From contig CANRJU010000133.1 of NCBI GenBank assembly GCA_947631075.1, positions 1 through 7,083 on the forward strand: a stretch of 7,083 nt of DNA, given 5' to 3'. The notes beneath the pieces were generated by a model. That model had not been told where the DNA came from. It saw only the letters and a list, made by a program, of their open reading frames with translations, and did not search any database. Made by a program: the position numbers and the translations under genes. Numbering within the stretch: the first letter of the stretch is position 1; every line of letters begins with the position of its first letter. Positions 4,656-7,083 of the stretch are shown piece by piece. The DNA is from an uncultured Lachnospiraceae bacterium. GTDB taxonomy: Bacteria; Bacillota; Clostridia; Lachnospirales; Lachnospiraceae.

Positions 4656-7083
4656 ATGGCATCGGTAAAGAGAATTTATGTGGAGAAAAAGGCGGCTTAC
4701 GCCGTGCGGGCCAAAGAGCTGAAGCAGGAGCTGACCGGCTATCTGGATATCCGGTCTCTGAAAAATGTCCGGGTGCTGGTGCGCTACGACGTGGAGGCAT
4801 TGTCGGAGGAGACCTATAAAAAGGCGTTGGTGACCGTATTTTCTGAGCCGCCGGTGGATACCGTCTATGAGGGCAGCTTTGAGGCCGGAGAGAGGGACCG
4901 GATTTTTTCGGTGGAGTACCTGCCGGGGCAGTTCGACCAGAGGGCGGACTCCGCGGAGCAGTGCGTCAAGCTGCTGAATGAAAAGGAGGAGCCGGTGATC
5001 CGCTCCGCCACCACATATGTACTGACGGGAGATATATCCGACGAGGATTTTCAGCGCATTAAGTCCTACTGCATCAACCCGGTGGATTCCAGAGAGACGG
5101 ACGAGACGGTGCCGGACACGCTGATCGTCAATTTTGACGAGCCGGCGGATGTAAAGATTTTTGACGGCTTTAAGGATATGCCGGAGGGAGAGCTGAAAGC
5201 CCTGTATGATTCGCTGGGACTTGCCATGACGTTTAAGGATTTCCTCCACATTCAGAATTATTTCAAGGGCGAGGAAAAGAGAGACCCGTCCATGACGGAG
5301 ATCCGCGTGCTCGACACCTACTGGTCCGACCACTGCCGCCACACGACCTTCCTCACGGAGCTGAAGAACGTGACATTTGAGGAAGGGGATTATACAGAGC
5401 CGATCCGGAATACCTTTGAGGAGTACCGGAGCGCTCACGAGGAGATGTACAGGGGAAGGGACGACAAGTTTATTTCCCTGATGGATATCGCCCTGCTCGG
5501 CATGAAAAAGCTGCGCGCCGAGGGCAAGTTAGACGACATGGAAGAATCCGACGAGATCAACGCCTGCTCGATCGTGGTGCCGGTGGAGATCGACCGCGGA
5601 GATGGGCCTAAAACGGAGGAGTGGCTTGTATTTTTCAAAAATGAGACGCACAACCATCCCACAGAGATTGAGCCGTTCGGTGGAGCGGCCACCTGTCTGG
5701 GCGGAGCTATCAGGGATCCGCTGTCCGGCCGAGGCTATGTATATCAGGCTATGCGCGTGACCGGAGCGGCGGACCCGACCCGGTCGCTGAAGGACACGCT
5801 GGAGGGCAAGCTGGCGCAGAGGAAAATCGTGACCGGAGCGGCAAAGGGATACAGCTCCTACGGCAATCAAATTGGCCTTGCCACCGGGCTGGTAGACGAG
5901 GTCTATCATCCCAACTATGTGGCGAAGCGATTGGAAATCGGCGCCGTGATGGGAGCGGCTCCGAGGAAGAACGTCATCCGCGAGACGTCCGATCCGGGGG
6001 ATATCATTATTCTTCTGGGCGGGCGCACCGGAAGGGACGGCTGCGGCGGCGCCACAGGTTCCTCTAAGGCGCACAATACCGCGTCTATTGATACCTGCGG
6101 GGCTGAGGTCCAGAAGGGAAACGCGCCGACCGAGCGCAAGATTCAGAGATTGTTCCGGCGGGAAGAAGTCAGCCGCCTGATCAAGAAGTGCAACGACTTT
6201 GGCGCCGGCGGCGTGTCAGTGGCAATCGGAGAGCTGGCGGACGGCCTGACGGTGGATCTTGACAAGGTGCCGAAAAAGTATGCCGGACTGGACGGCACGG
6301 AGCTGTCTATCTCGGAGTCCCAGGAGCGCATGGCGGTCGTGGTAGATCCGAAGGACGCCGACCAGATGCTGGCCTATGCCGAGGAGGAGAACTTAGAGGC
6401 GGTCTGCGTGGCCGTGGTGACGGAATCCCCGCGGCTCATCCTGAAGTGGAGAGGCAGGGAAATTGTGAATATTTCCCGCGCTTTTCTGGATACGAACGGC
6501 GCCCATCAGGAGACAGACGTGGTTGTCACGATTCCTGAGAAAAAGGACAGCTATTTAGATAAAAAAGAAGAAGTAAAAAGTTTCCATGACGCATTTTTAG
6601 CAGAGCTTTCCAGCCTCAATGCCTGCTCGAAAAAGGGACTTGTGGAGATGTTCGACAGCTCCATCGGAGCCTGCACGGTCACGATGCCCTATGGCGGAAA
6701 GTACCAGCTGACGCCGGTACAGACGATGACGGCCAAGCTGCCGGTACTGGACGGCGACTGCGACACCGTGACGATGATGAGCTACGGCATGGATCCGTAT
6801 CTCATGAGCTGGAGCCCGTACCACGGGGCGGAGTACGCGATTCTCACGTCGGTGGCGAAGATTGTAGCGGCCGGCGGCGATTACCGGAAAATCCGCTTTA
6901 CATTCCAGGAATATTTTAAGCGCATGACAGAAGATCCCAAGCGTTGGGGCGAGCCGATGGCGGCTCTGCTCGGAGCCTATGACGCCCAGATCAAGCTGGG
7001 GCTGCCTTCCATCGGCGGAAAGGACAGCATGTCCGGGACCTTTAACGATATAGACGTGCCGCCTACCCTCTGTTCCTTTGCGG
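4656..7083 (+). CDS. purL: Phosphoribosylformylglycinamidine synthase (single-chain), 3' end beyond window
   Basis: This enzyme carries out the fourth step of purine synthesis, turning FGAR, glutamine and ATP into FGAM in the cytoplasm. The frame is open from the ATG to the window end, giving 809 residues. The N-terminal ~200 residues contain a PurS-like region and linker. Strong family motifs follow: YWSDHCRHTTF (222-232), NETHNHPTEIEPFGGAAT (329-346, with its metal/ATP-binding acidic and His residues), GGRTGRDGCGGATGSSKAH (455-473), DFGAGGVSVAIGELADG (514-530), MFDSSIGACTV (665-675) and SIGGKDSM (785-792). The long single-chain forms run to roughly 1,250 residues, so the rest of the second synthase half and a C-terminal glutaminase domain should lie downstream. 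AGGAGG (4645-4650) sits five bases before the ATG. No promoter, riboswitch or terminator fits in the 28-base gap after the foldase gene, so co-transcription is likely. No frameshift or missing key residue was seen. The symbol purL is used for this large form, though some annotations differ. Confidence 0.97.
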   Translation, partial: MASVKRIYVEKKAAYAVRAKELKQELTGYLDIRSLKNVRVLVRYDVEALSEETYKKALVTVFSEPPVDTVYEGSFEAGERDRIFSVEYLPGQFDQRADSAEQCVKLLNEKEEPVIRSATTYVLTGDISDEDFQRIKSYCINPVDSRETDETVPDTLIVNFDEPADVKIFDGFKDMPEGELKALYDSLGLAMTFKDFLHIQNYFKGEEKRDPSMTEIRVLDTYWSDHCRHTTFLTELKNVTFEEGDYTEPIRNTFEEYRSAHEEMYRGRDDKFISLMDIALLGMKKLRAEGKLDDMEESDEINACSIVVPVEIDRGDGPKTEEWLVFFKNETHNHPTEIEPFGGAATCLGGAIRDPLSGRGYVYQAMRVTGAADPTRSLKDTLEGKLAQRKIVTGAAKGYSSYGNQIGLATGLVDEVYHPNYVAKRLEIGAVMGAAPRKNVIRETSDPGDIIILLGGRTGRDGCGGATGSSKAHNTASIDTCGAEVQKGNAPTERKIQRLFRREEVSRLIKKCNDFGAGGVSVAIGELADGLTVDLDKVPKKYAGLDGTELSISESQERMAVVVDPKDADQMLAYAEEENLEAVCVAVVTESPRLILKWRGREIVNISRAFLDTNGAHQETDVVVTIPEKKDSYLDKKEEVKSFHDAFLAELSSLNACSKKGLVEMFDSSIGACTVTMPYGGKYQLTPVQTMTAKLPVLDGDCDTVTMMSYGMDPYLMSWSPYHGAEYAILTSVAKIVAAGGDYRKIRFTFQEYFKRMTEDPKRWGEPMAALLGAYDAQIKLGLPSIGGKDSMSGTFNDIDVPPTLCSFA

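Noticed and set aside
4611..5438. Long open frame of 275 codons on the minus strand
   Set aside because: It lies opposite the start of the FGAM synthase gene, whose plus-strand frame carries family motifs throughout. Its product shows no recognisable domain and its composition fits an antisense shadow.
5529..6074. Minus-strand open frame of 181 codons
   Set aside because: It is opposite the most conserved part of FGAM synthase (NETHNHPTE to GGATGSSKAH). The Arg/His/Gly-rich product is typical of a shadow frame.

Overview
The window reads as chromosomal housekeeping DNA from a Gram-positive anaerobe of the class Clostridia, most likely a Lachnospiraceae-type organism. This assignment is inferred from several traits. 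There are strong AGGAGG-type ribosome binding sites and extended -10 promoters, and the tRNA gene has no encoded CCA end. A membrane-anchored PrsA/SurA-type foldase and a secreted Ig-like (BIG2) protein are present. The FGAM synthase is a single long chain with an N-terminal PurS-like region. No species can be named from this sequence alone.

Layout, left to right. Bases 1-1675 hold the 3' part of an ABC exporter half-transporter; its start lies before the window. A 119-base gap follows, with a good promoter and a 5' leader that can form two back-to-back hairpins, the second covering the ribosome binding site. It leads into a secreted 268-residue BIG2-domain protein (1795-2601). That gene converges on a small three-helix membrane protein with a very acidic tail (2632-3003, minus strand), and a hairpin between them could terminate both. 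From about 3004 to 3212 lies a divergent, A/T-rich control region. One promoter fires leftward for the small membrane protein, whose leader carries a 15-base tandem repeat. The other fires rightward for a tRNA-Leu(CAG) gene (3213-3296), which ends in a textbook intrinsic terminator. A new promoter then serves a PrsA-like foldase (3449-4627), followed after only 28 bases by a large FGAM synthase gene for purine synthesis that runs off the right end (4656 onward).

The genes do not form one pathway. The three transported or membrane-associated products (exporter, secreted Ig-like protein, foldase) share only the cell-envelope theme, and the foldase could help fold secreted proteins such as the BIG2 protein. 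The foldase and FGAM synthase genes look co-transcribed, although their functions are unrelated.

I found no mobile element, CRISPR array, prophage remnant or clear new defence-type system. The points most worth a second look are the foldase's apparent loss of the parvulin histidines, the leader that can hide the BIG2 gene's ribosome binding site, the tandem repeat in the small membrane protein's leader, and the inverted repeat surrounding the tRNA terminator.
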